DNA of 64,000 bases from NCBI GenBank assembly GCA_949987565.1, contig OX465118.1, positions 9,811,223-9,875,222 on the forward strand. The letters run 5' to 3'. The position numbers and the translations under genes were made by a program. The notes under the pieces were generated by a model. It saw only the letters and a list, made by a program, of their open reading frames with translations, had not been told where the DNA came from and searched no databases. Of the stretch, positions 13,416 through 25,400 are shown one piece after another (positions within the stretch are counted from its first letter, which is position 1; each line of letters starts with the position of its first letter). The DNA is from Luidia sarsii (lineage: Eukaryota > Echinodermata > Asteroidea > Paxillosida > Luidiidae).

Positions 13416-16400
13416 GGTCACTCTCTATCCCTGTTCCTGTAAGTGGATTAAATTGAGCCCGAGTCACTCAAGCAAGCAGCTTGTGATCAGTCGGGATCCC
13501 GCGTGACTGAACTCGGCTCGGGATGCTGTCCACGGAATTTGTGTCTCTCCTGGTTTTTTTTCTTTCTTTGGCCGAGTTGTTCCTGTCCCTGGGTCTGGAT
13601 AAGCGTCCACCAACGCTGCACGAGACTCTCGCTGTCCGCTCGCCATCTTCAGCCCCGTCCGAACTGGATAATGTAGGGTTAAGATATGCCGTGATAGACA
13701 GGCAACTCTCCCCGGGTAACTTGTACTGGGAGGACTATACTCCACTCCAGCTGCCTGTTGTATGTGGGGTTGATATAAAAGCAAGAGTTGAAACAGATGA
13801 AGGTGTCTTCAATCGCGTGCCACAGAGCTGCGCAAGCACAAAACAATCTACTGAGGCAAAAACAAAATGTCCTCTCCCTCGTTTAATCGGGACCACTTCC
13901 ACTTACTGTCCATTCCTCTTGGCTTGACTGTGACGAATTAAACATCATAGAATCTTGTTGATTTGGCTGGCAATCCGGGGGTGGGCGATTGCCAAACACC
14001 CGTTTAAGCTGGAAAAACTGACCTTGTAAAATGAGGATTCCAGATAAGGCCCCGCGTAAATTTTCGTCAGAATGAAGCTGCATCACATGAGGCTTATGGT
14101 TGCATATCCTGTTTAGCCAGGGAATTCTTCTCATGCGTAAACAGCAGAGATTCTTGTAGCTCTATGAAAATGGCCTCTCGTCACTCTATCAAGCAAGGCT
14201 TCTGGAAGCTTCGGCAGAAATTCAGGTGCTAACTTCCTCTACCACCCCTGACTCTTCCCCCTTGTGCTCTCGGCAGATCTGAGGCGGCTATTTGACAACG
14301 AGCCGCTGGGTCAGCACGTGCAACCCCAGCAGTCCGTGGAGCTCCTCTGCCGTCCTCCCGACGGCGTCCCCGAGCCCAGGGTCTCCTGGGAGAAGGACGG
14401 CGTCCGCCTGGACACCACCAACATCCACTACCTGCAGACCTTCGAGGGCCTGATCCTGCCCCAGACGCTGCTGGCCGACAGCGGCAACTACACCTGCGTC
14501 GCCGAGAACGTGGCCGCTCGCAGGGAGAGCGAGACGGCCGAGATAGTCGTCTATGGTAAGGAGGGGCTCGATCGGCGAGGTGGTGGACCGTCGGGAAGCC
14601 CCGAAAGCTCCCCCTGTGATACCTGTTGGGATGATACCCGATGCTGAAACCGCTGTCTGTGTGATATCAGTGGTCCGTGGTTTCGTGAAAGCCTTAGTTC
14701 CAATTTTGATTTGCCTTCCTATGAGTACCGTAGCCCATCAGGTTTCTTGGAGGACGGATATCGCTAAACCATCATTTTACCATGGGGGGGGGGGGGGGGG
14801 TTTGGTTGATACCACGCAGCCCCACAGTGAGGGCGAGATCCCAGAGGCCAGTTGCGCGGCAATGTTTGATTCGTTGTCATTCGACTCCAAGTGTATGCAC
14901 ATCGTATCGTATCATTTTTTCTCAAAAGGTAGAGTGGCTTACGTTTCGATCCTACCAGGACCTTTCTCAAAGGCAAAGATTTCAAGATTTATTTAAAGAT
15001 TTAAAGATTTTTTTTCTCTCAAATTTCTACAAGTAATGATCACAAGATGCGATGGGTTTTTTGTCAAATCGAACCACAGACTAGGGGGCAATTTCATAGC
15101 GCCGCTTAAGCGCCAAAATGTGCTTCAGCGCCAAAACTCATGAGCCACAGGATCCCCTTGCCAACCCAAACTTCGCTTTTATTTCACGCTAAGTAAAGAA
15201 GAGTGGAATACAAGTCAAAGGCAACGGACATTACATCGCAGGGCAGCTTGTAATTCTTGCTTACACGAGGAAGACTTTTCCTGCTTAGCAGATTTTCACG
15301 CTTAAGCGGCTCTATGAAATTGGGCCCAGGTACCTATACAAACCCCGTGCTCATGGTATCATTGCTTTGAAGACCACGCAGCTCAGAGGCCCAGGTCGTC
15401 ATGATGAGAAGCCAGTGTTAGTAAGAAGACAAACCTTGACAAATCTCCATAGATATGACGTGATGTTTGCATCGAGGCGAATGTTATTCAATGAGGGTTT
15501 TCCCTGGTCGACGTAATAATTACTTAAGTGTCCAGTGCTTTGCCCGATGCCCGATGGAAACAAACTTCATGCAGCCCGTTCGATAAACCCTCGTTGAACT
15601 TGTCAAATCTTGCCAAGTGAATAGCAGTTTCACAGACCTGTCTTGTCGCCAAAAAAAAACTGCCTCGGCACTAAAGTCCATGGTATGGAGAAATGTGATC
15701 AGAATTAGCTCAACAATGAGAGCGTCTCGCGGGACTTGTCATGCCAATCAAAACATATCCGATCAAAATTCAGCTCCAATCAGACTCATGCCAGCAACAT
15801 GTCTCGTAAAAAAAAAACCCACTTCAACCGTCAGTCCTGTTTTTACCATTTGAGGCATATCACGGTCGTCACTTTTTTTCTTTTCTGGTAGATTAATTTC
15901 GTGAAACTGACTCCCCTGCCAAATTAGAATTGACGTGACCCTTGATGCTGCGGCTCTCCTTATACCATGAGAACCTTCTAGAACTCGATCCTCACTACAA
16001 ACTCTGGTTTCTGCAAATACGGATACAGTTTATTTTCCACTTAACCAATAGCAGCTGTTAAGATACTTGGGTCTATAAACTTGATATATATATAATTATG
16101 TGACCCGGCACAGCATAATGAAGAATAACCACCACTTTTGAGATTTTGAGATTTTCTAATGACGTGAAAGAGTATACCACTAGCTTTCAAACGATATCAA
16201 AATTATTTCCGTGTGAACGTTGTTGTAAATAGTACAAGGGGACTTCGCTCGTTCATTTGGTACCAGACACAAGACAGCAGCACCATTCTAACTCCTCGAA
16301 AGCGGCCATTCATAAAGGCAGGAAGACACTCCCCCGAAGTCCTCGGTTTTTTTTTCAACATTTAGAGACGGATTTCGGAAAAATCCTTTGTACATAATAT

Positions 16401-19400
16401 CCTCCAATACATGAACTTTCCGAAAATACAAAAAAAAAATTTTTTTTATCCAATTGAGAAGATACTTTGAGTTAAGGCGTTGTTTACTCGAAAAGTGTTT
16501 TGGTGGGATATTCCCTATGTCGCTGTGCCGGGTCACATATATATTTGTTTAAATGGTTGTGGTTTGTTTGGTTCCCCGTCCACAAACTTCCACCGGGGCT
16601 AAAAACAACCACTTGGCTGTCGGAGCGGAAAAGATCTGGCCATTATTCATGCGGGGATCGGGGGAAGACTGTTTGGCATCAGGAGAACACGGCCTTCTCT
16701 CCCAATGGACTTGAACGGCATTCTGCTACCCCCTCCCTCAACTCCTTGGACCGGCAAGACAACAGGTGGTGTCTCGATCTGTCCTCTGGTCTTAAGCCGC
16801 GTCCTGTCCTATCGTTCACAACCCCCACCCCGGCCCCTCCCCTTGAACCCCTTTCTCCCCGAATTCTGTGGGCCCCCAAATCATTCACCTCTATTATAGG
16901 AATCCGCAGTCTGGTTTGTTTGTCCCCCAGACACCTGTGAAGGTACGTCAGCTAGGCCAGTCTTCACTGAAATCCCTCCTACTTAATAAAAAAAAAAAAA
17001 AAAAAAACTTCAACACAAATATTGTTAGGCATTTTGACCCGGCAAGTTCCCCTTTGAGAAACCGATTGCAGGTTGTTTAGAGTTCCGTCCTAACAATTGA
17101 AGTTGATATTTTAAGACTTCGAGATCAAGGTCTTGAGACCCGGATACCCATCTGGCCTTTTATGTACGTTGATTGTGTGAGACGTCCGTCATCAAAACAT
17201 CCAAGGAGAAAAAAAAACAGATTATTTTTAAGGGTCAACGTTCCGATCCTCTCGGGACCAAAGTCCCGGGAGGATCGGAACGTCAGGCCCTCCTGGTTTG
17301 TTGACATTTTCACTTTGATCATTAGTAAGCTGTTTACACCATTATTTTGTTGAATATCACTCTAGTGTTGCGATTCAGAAGGGTCCGTTACACTCCAAAA
17401 AGTGACCTATACGGTGACAAGAGATGGAGAGAACATGTGTGAAGATGATTTCGTTGGAAATTCTGTCACTGTGAGAACAGATGTCGTCACTCAAAGCCAG
17501 GGGATTGGGGAATTTTTTGTTTGGTTTTCCCAAAGTCTGCATTGGTCGACTTCATTGTTCACCATGTCAATGTATTACTAGCCGTTATGCGTGAAATTTG
17601 CTTAGCGCTAACTGCCTTTCTTGGGTAAGCAGGATTATCCACAATAATTCCATGCCATGTTTCAAAATGATTTGTCATCGAATTCAACAATAATTGATTA
17701 CTGAGGGCACCAAAGAATTAAGGACCTTCAGCTTGCAGCGTCATGTTATAAGGCAGTTTGCTTTAGCTCACGCAACAGAAACAGGACTGAACGCTTGATA
17801 ATTCAGCATCTGTACTTTGCAGAGATTATCAGCTTAGAGATGGCACTGCTGTTTGAAGGTTTCACTATTGTACTAAGCGCTGATAGCACAGTTGCCAAAC
17901 ATAAATAAACCTATATATCTTCAAGGATGAGATTCATCTTTGCATCTTTGCCATATTGCTATGCTTCCCCGCTGTACAGTGGACGGGGGCTGGTCGTCGT
18001 GGAGTCGGTGGACAGACTGTGACGTCACCTGCGGCACGGGTCTCCAGGAACGTCGCCGGTCCTGCAACAACCCTCCCCCACACAACGGTCAGCTGTGCCA
18101 CGGCCCAGACACCCAGACTACCTCCTGCACCGAAGACTGCCCAGGTAAAAGGAGAAAGACTGACGGCAACCCATACCCGTCCACAGCGGAGACCAGGGAT
18201 TTCTATTTGTACGGTTCACTAGCACACAGAGGCTCGTCCATGCACATACATATTAGTGCTTAGGGCCACTAGATGCCTTTTCTTGAGTTTCTACTGAAAT
18301 TACTTGAATTCCAAGCCATAGTTATGAAGAAAACAAGCCATATCCAGAATACACAACTTGAATATGAACGGCTATGGCTTTGCTTATTGCTGAGGCCAGC
18401 CGTACCCATTAGGGATCAATATTATTGTGCATCCTTAGCCATGCCTTGAGATAACACAATCTCTGACAGTGGCTCTGTCTCATAGACACATCTCTTAACA
18501 GGAAGGGAAAAACAAGCTTGGAGTATGAGCTTGGGCTCCCCGCTGTGTGAAGCAATTATTAAGGGTCGTTACAACTCAGAAGGTGGGATCGTTTGTTGTT
18601 GGGCCTAGGGAATCTGGATTCATGTTGGGCACAGTAGAATCTACTATAGGCTTTCCCCCTGATTTCACTGAGATGAAACCAGATGGAATCACACGTGTAG
18701 CGAATGAAAAGATCAACCATCTTTCCAAGAAGCCAATATCCAGTGGCCTGCACCTCACACCTACACCGATGAACTAGTGAATACATCGTGCAAAGTTGTG
18801 TTTATAGCTCGGGACATTCTGCTCAGTGAACATTCCTCAAAATTGTTTTGCATCGCTCGATTACTTGCAATTATTTTGCGAGGGTAGAATGATCTCCGTT
18901 TCCGAGTGGAGCTTCAGTCGTCTGCTCCAAAGATGCATTTCGCATAGATCCGGGCCTGTATACATTAGCATCCGCACTCGAAGACGCTCTTTCTGCTTAG
19001 CGGAGAATCCAGGGATTCTCCCCCCACCCCACCCCCTCAATTTCACGGCCTGCTGAGCCGCTTTCCAAGTCGAGAACTCCTCGCTAAATAATTCAGACAG
19101 TTGACGCAGCGTTGGCCCATCGTTATACCTGGTGGAAAGGGAGGGGGGAGGGGGTGGGTTGTTGGGGGGTAGGATGGTTTACATCGGGGAGTAATGCCCG
19201 CCGGTACACGTACAAGCAGACACCTTCCCTTCAGCTTGCAAACGCATTACACGCTGACCGAGGTCCTGAGAATACACGCACGCACCAGGTGGGGGTTTAG
19301 GGGTTTTACGCTCGCTGAAGATGCTTTCAAATTATCTCCAAGAGAGCCTGGGTTATCCAGTGTACTTACCCAGTGTGACTGGCATCCGATCTGCGTTCGT

Positions 19401-22400
19401 TCGGGTCACCTCATTTCTTGTGTCTCTTTTCATTTCAAATTTCAAATCACGGCTATGCAACAAAACTTTGAAAGCAAAAAGATTAGGGTAGATGGGATTT
19501 ACTAGGGAAATCCTTATACGGTTAGGATGGACGGTCCACAACGTAAGAGCTTAGGAGGTTTGCAGTGACAGTGTGTAGAGTGAATATCTCAGTATCTCTC
19601 TTTTGATGGTGTGTGGCTCGGAGATTAGCCGGTTGTGCAATCTTTCATTCGATTTATTACAAACTTGGCTTACTCTTTATTTTTTAGTGAGGTCTACACA
19701 TTATTAGTATGCAGAGGCCTATAAGCCCCAAGGCCTTTTCTAAAGAAAGGAAACAGTGGCACAGTTTTGGGGGATATGCAAAACAAAGACAGACAGACAC
19801 ATCGTCACAAAAAAAAAGTTCACAGACGTAATCACAGGATTCAGTTACCAGCGTAATTGTACGAATCGTGAAGATGTGATCGTCTTCAACATTACACAGC
19901 AAAGTTGTACCATGAGCAGCCGACAGAGGGCGGTATTCACTACCACCGTTGGCATTCACAGTTGTTTCTCACTCCCATGGATCAATATTATTTTGAATCT
20001 GAACGCTGGTTCCTACACCAGCTACCGCATATTGGATGGAGGGAACCAGCCCCATAACATAATAATAAGTCATAAATACAATAATTTCCTTTTGGTTTTA
20101 CAGATAAAGCCTATTTAGAAAGGTTGATCTAGGATCGAGTCGTTCGATCCTGCAACTTTTCAAGCCTTGTCGTGAGGCCTGGTGTTTCAGAGGTTCCACT
20201 CTTCTGTTTTCTCCCCCTTCCCCTCCCCCTTCCTCACCCCCCTCCTCCTCCTCCTCCTCCTCCTCCTCCTCCTCCCTCTCCCTTGTAGTCCACGGGGAGT
20301 GGAGTAGGTGGTCCGATTGGTCCACGTGCAGCGAGGCCTGCAGACATGTGCGCAGTCGCTACTGCGACGACCCGACACCCAGTAACGGCGGGCGGGATTG
20401 CTTTGGCGAAAATGTTGAGAGACGAAACTGCACAGGCGGACGCTGTCGAAGTAAATCTTCCTTCTCGGCCTCGTTAATTTCATATTAATTTCTCTGCACT
20501 AATGTTTAGGTCACTCTCTCTCTCTCTCTCTCTCTTTCATTGCTGAACTGACAGCTTTCGCACCTTGCACGAACAATCTCTGCACTTGATCAAAGTCTAG
20601 AATCATCGCATTAATCAAAAAACGATAGATGTAAAAAAAAAAAAAAAAAAATTGCACTAACCTGATCGGAGCACTTTTTTTTCAATCTGAACTTTCTACA
20701 CTTGCACCTGCACGAATATCTTCATTTCAGTCAAGAACTATGAACTTTTGACTATGTCGGGATGTGAACCTGAACCAGTGGATTATCGTTTATGGGTCCC
20801 TATCACCTGAGCTGTCCAGCCCTTAGGTCGGCACCTTCCCAGATTGATGACTTCCTTTTTCTTTTCAAACCTTCCAAAGTAATTTCATCTGTGGAGTAAG
20901 GCCGTGTCTGATTGGTTTTTTTTGCGTGGCTGAGGCTTCTAGTTGCACGCAAGTATATTGAAGCTGCTACCCAAAGGCTGTAGCCAATTCCAATAGCCTC
21001 GTGTGCAGTTGAAAGCCCCAGCCCGTAAATTCAAACACGCTGGCACAAGGCCTCGATTCGAAGTAACTGTTAGGCTAAGGCTAAGGCTACCGACTCGTTT
21101 GTCTACGTAGTATTGAAACAGAGACCTCTCATTTCCACGCCCTCCGCCGTAACCTCAGCCACAGCCTTGGTCCTAACAGTTACTTTGAATTTGGCTTCAA
21201 CGGGTTCATAGCATTAGCTTCAATGCATGATGATTTAGAAATATTGTATGTAGCGAGAGTAGTCGGCAAATTAACATTTTCATGAAGCACACTTCCCTCG
21301 AGTGAGGAAGCCATGCTTAACTAACACCATACACTTATAGATAATTACCTAGACTCAATTAGCACTATCTTTAACAAACAGAAGGTAGAGGTAGCTATCT
21401 CTAGCATACGGGTATTATGTGATTCACGTTTTACTTGTCATGCCTGCCGAAATCCCCTTATTAAGATAATGATTTGGTGAAGCAAGTAATCCAGCAAATA
21501 ATTGACAGGTAAGTTTGGAGCCACCTCGAGCGGAGAAGATAATAATAATTATTGACTCGAGAAAAAGTGTTGCCTCGGCCTCGGCAGTGTTACTGTTTCA
21601 AATCTAAATGGATCCGATCGGATTCTTGTGGAAAAAGGAATTGGTGACGGTGATATTTTCTGAAGCAGGTTCCCTAAAGGTATAAAGTGCATGCAGTATC
21701 AAAGATGGCTGGATCTCTTTCATTGTGAAACTCAAATAAGCTATCGGTTACCGTACCGTGGTGATGTACACGTGCCAACTGGTGCGCTGTATTAGGTCGG
21801 TCAATCTGAGAGACTCATTGGCAAGCGTATTATAAGCTTGGCGGTTGATTCAATTGACATTTCTGAAACGGGTCTGAGGTATTGGCTGTGGCACGGCTTG
21901 TTGCTAAGGGCGTTGCTCTGCACAGCCCATTACTCCGTGCTAAGTAGTGACGCCTGTAGCAATAGCCGAATCCCTAGCCTCATTTAGATCCAGATGAAAC
22001 GAAAAAATAGTGGACAAGCCTCTGGTATGAATCCAGAGCCAATATGAACTCGCCACCGGAATGAGGCATGTTTCACCGCTGTACCGTCCTGTCTGCCACC
22101 ATGTTGTCGTCTCTTCAACAGTGGCATCAGCGTATAACGGTTAAACGGCAGCCCTCCAAAACCGTTGATTGCTAATGTCCATGAATATTATAACCAGAAA
22201 CTCAAACAAGCACGAATTCTTCACCTCATGTAGTTATTTCCTTGGCAACAAACTTGGACCACTCAGCTCGCCTGTGAACTCACGAATCGGTGAATTTTGA
22301 TGATTTAAAAAAATATGATTTTTATTATTATTATTTTCACAAATAACTACTAACAGGAATCTAAGCTAAACGGTGATGCTATCGTTCCTTTCTGGACGCT

Positions 22401-25400
22401 AATGTTTAATTAACGATACCAAGACTATACCTCAAAATGCCCTAATCATGATCTAAAAAAGAAGTTAATACAAAAACTGTTGCAAACTGCTCACTGATTA
22501 AAATGACCTGCAATACTTAAATCTCAAGAGTTAGAGGGCCTGACGTTTCCATCCTAGCAGGACCTTTCTCAAAGGCCTTTGCCTTTGAGAAAGGTCCTGC
22601 TAGAATCGAAACGTAAGGCCCTCATAATCTAAAATGGCTTGCTTAAAGATTGTAGCAAAATTTCAGAGAATAAATGCTTCCCGCACATTCGGTCAATGGT
22701 ACAAGGACTTTATTTGTTGCAAATAACTCATAAAAGTTGCCCCGCTTTTTTCTGTTTGCAGAAGGTTTCAAGGAATCGGTGACAACAGTGATTGCCCCAG
22801 TAGTCGCAGCTGGAACTGTCAATAATGGGAATAGTGGTGCGCCGGGTACCAGGGACACTGACCCCAAAGGTGAGGTCATCTGCCATGACTCCATATTCTC
22901 CCAGTCGGGCACGCAAACCTGCGTGACATTTCTCCCTATTTCCCTTCCAATACTCGAAGCGTCTATCGTGTACCGCAGCACACTTTTGTGTGGCTTTCTT
23001 TTATGCATACAGTCTGCACTCTGCTGTCTATTTCACCAAATTCATCTTAACTTGCGATCAATCGCAAGACGATGAGCAGTGCTCACAAAGCATTCAGTGT
23101 ATCACAACATACGACGGATTATCCATCGTAAGTTGAGTTACGATGCATCGTATAACGGCTTTGTGAAACCCACCCTAGCGTGTTATACTCTGGGCAGTTT
23201 GTGGATCGTAGGTAGGCCTATAGTGCTGGCACCTGCATGCAAAAAAATATTTTTGTCTCGGGTTTGCTTCTCTGAACTCCGGGAGTGAATTGGTACTCGC
23301 GTTGACTGATTGTGGCGTTTGTTTTAGGATTGTGGGAACATAAGAGAGAGCCACTTGATTGTGATGAAGTTCGCATTTGGGCAATCCCTCAGAGTGCTAC
23401 CCTGTTCATGTTCTGTTTGGTTTTGTATAGCTTTCATGTTTGTACTTGCCCTAAGAAAAAAATAAATTCAATGAAACAAGTCTTACAGCTTGTATGTTCC
23501 TTTTATGACAATTTGGAAAGACATGATTATGTGGTTACTAACCCCCATTTTCTATCGTGGTGGGCGTGGGCAAGGAAAAATTACGTCACAGCTGTAGTTC
23601 ACGGTATACCGAAACCGCGCGGGTTTTTTCCCCACGGTATACCGAGTATCTACCGAGTATCTAAACCGGCACAACCTCAATTTGCCTAATGACCAAAGTT
23701 AATAATTCCATAGAGTGAGTTTCGTGTTTCTACTTGCGCGAGATGTGACGTTTGATTGCGCCTGTATGTCTTCACAATAATGCTCGCAGTCAAAGACCCC
23801 AAGTACGGAGACCCTATCCCCCTGTACGTGGGTGTGGCGCTGGCAGCTCTGGTCTTCCTCCTCGTCTTCGTCTTCATGATTGTCTGCCTAGCTACCCGCA
23901 GGAAACGACAGGGACCGGGCTTCACAGCCGGAACCAGAGGTACGTCTGTCCCCGTACACACCAATATAAGCAACATTGGCAAAGAAAACTTTGACTGGAC
24001 CGGGACGCGATAGTTTTTTTCCCGTACCACTAACGCGTCAAGTTGGCCCCCTTAATTGCAATTGTGCGACTTGAATGAAGACCAACGCGATTTCTGCGGC
24101 TCGTTGCCAACTCGCCCACTAGTCTACTTGCCCCTAGCCAACTTGCCAATAGTCTACCTGCCCCTTGCCAACTCGTCCACTAGTCTACTTGCCCCTAGAC
24201 AACTCCCCAATAGTCTACCTGCCCCTTGCCAACTTTGCCCACTGGTCTACTTGCCCCTTGCCAACTAGCCCACTGGTCTAATTGCCCCTAGCCAACTCGC
24301 CCACTAGTCTACCTGCCCCTTGCCAACTCACCCACTAGTCTGCTTGTCCCTAGCCAACTCGCCCACTAGTCTACTTGCCCCTTACCAACTCACCCACTAG
24401 TCTGCTTGTCCCTAGCCAACTCGCCCACTAGTCTACCTGCCCCTTGCCAACTCACCCACTAGTCTGCTTGTCCCTAGCCAACTCGCCCACTAGTCTACCT
24501 GCCCCTTGCCAACTCACCCACTAGTCTGCTTGTCCCTAGCCAACTCGCCCACTAGTCTACCTGCCCCTTGCCAACTCACCCACTAGTCTGCTTGTCCCTA
24601 GCCAACTCGCCCACTAGTCTACCTGCCCCTTGCCAACTCACCCACTAGTCTGCTTGTCCCTAGCCAACTCGCCCACTAGTCTACCTGCCCCTTGCCAACT
24701 CACCCACTAGTCTGCTTGTCCCTAGCCAACTCGCCCACTAGTCTACCTGCCCCTTGCCAACTCACCCACTAGTCTGCTTGTCCCTAGCCAACTCGCCCAC
24801 TAGTCTACCTGCCCCTTGCCAACTCGCCCACTAGTCTACTTGCCCCTTACCAACTCGGCCACTAGTCTATTTGCCCCTTGCCAACGAGCCGCGGAAATCG
24901 CGTTGGTCTTCATTCAAGTCGCACAATTGCAATTAAGGGGCCAACTTGACGCGTTAGTGGTACGGAAAAAATAATCGCGACCGGGACTTGAGCCCGAGAC
25001 CTCTGGACTAACGTACCAGTGCTCTTCCTTCTGAGCTATCAAGCCCTTAGATGGTGGCCTCCCAAATAGTCGACTAGTCTTTGCCGGGGATGGGGGCTCC
25101 TGTCAGTTTTCCTTTGCCATTTTTTTTCAAATTGTTTGAAAGGTTCAGAGTCAGTTTTTCCTTGGTTTGTTTGACGAAGATCAACCTCGGGAGGCTTCGT
25201 GGCTGTGGCCAACTATAAGGCTAAACATCAAATAATTGACCAAAATATATTGATATTTTTTCTTGTAGGGCTATCCATGGGAAAAACAAAAACATAGGTC
25301 AGATAACATTCACAATGGGATTTTGAAAGGGTTCAAGACATCGTGCAATTCAACGAAATTGTCTTTAGGCACATTCATGATATCGGTGTACTGCCTTCAG

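Larger units (their letters stand above)
1593..14276 (+). other. UNC5 intron 2 (12.7 kb), host of the palindromic element
   Basis: Large intron between the two halves of the Ig region. Contents: a CTCTGC hexanucleotide array, a CT tract near 3010-3110, G- and T-homopolymers, the 5.6-kb palindrome at 6817-12436, a CT/CCT tract at 12740-13415, and otherwise featureless sequence (2100-3000, 3130-6800, 13420-14270). No additional exon was found. Confidence 0.85.
14556..17979 (+). other. UNC5 intron 3 with three repeat insertions
   Basis: Contains a composite foldback (14858-15332), a TGTGACCCGGCAC MITE (16099-16537) and a short perfect hairpin (17232-17286). Also a G run at 14784-14800 and an A run near 16988. 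Nothing else recognisable. Confidence 0.8.
20451..22761 (+). other. UNC5 intron 5 with SINE and foldbacks
   Basis: Holds a CT microsatellite (20513-20536), a decayed tRNA-like SINE (20757-20842, minus), a foldback with arms at 21056-21082 and 21163-21190 (AAGTAACTGTTAGG / CCTAACAGTTACTT), and the hairpin repeat at 22534-22623. The rest is featureless. Confidence 0.75.

Noticed and set aside
12638..13506. Ser/Leu-rich and Arg/Glu-rich open frames
   Set aside because: Direct translation of CT/GA repeats.
13523..13927. 134-codon frame with a hydrophobic start resembling a signal peptide
   Set aside because: Lies in UNC5 intron 2 without splice or homology support.
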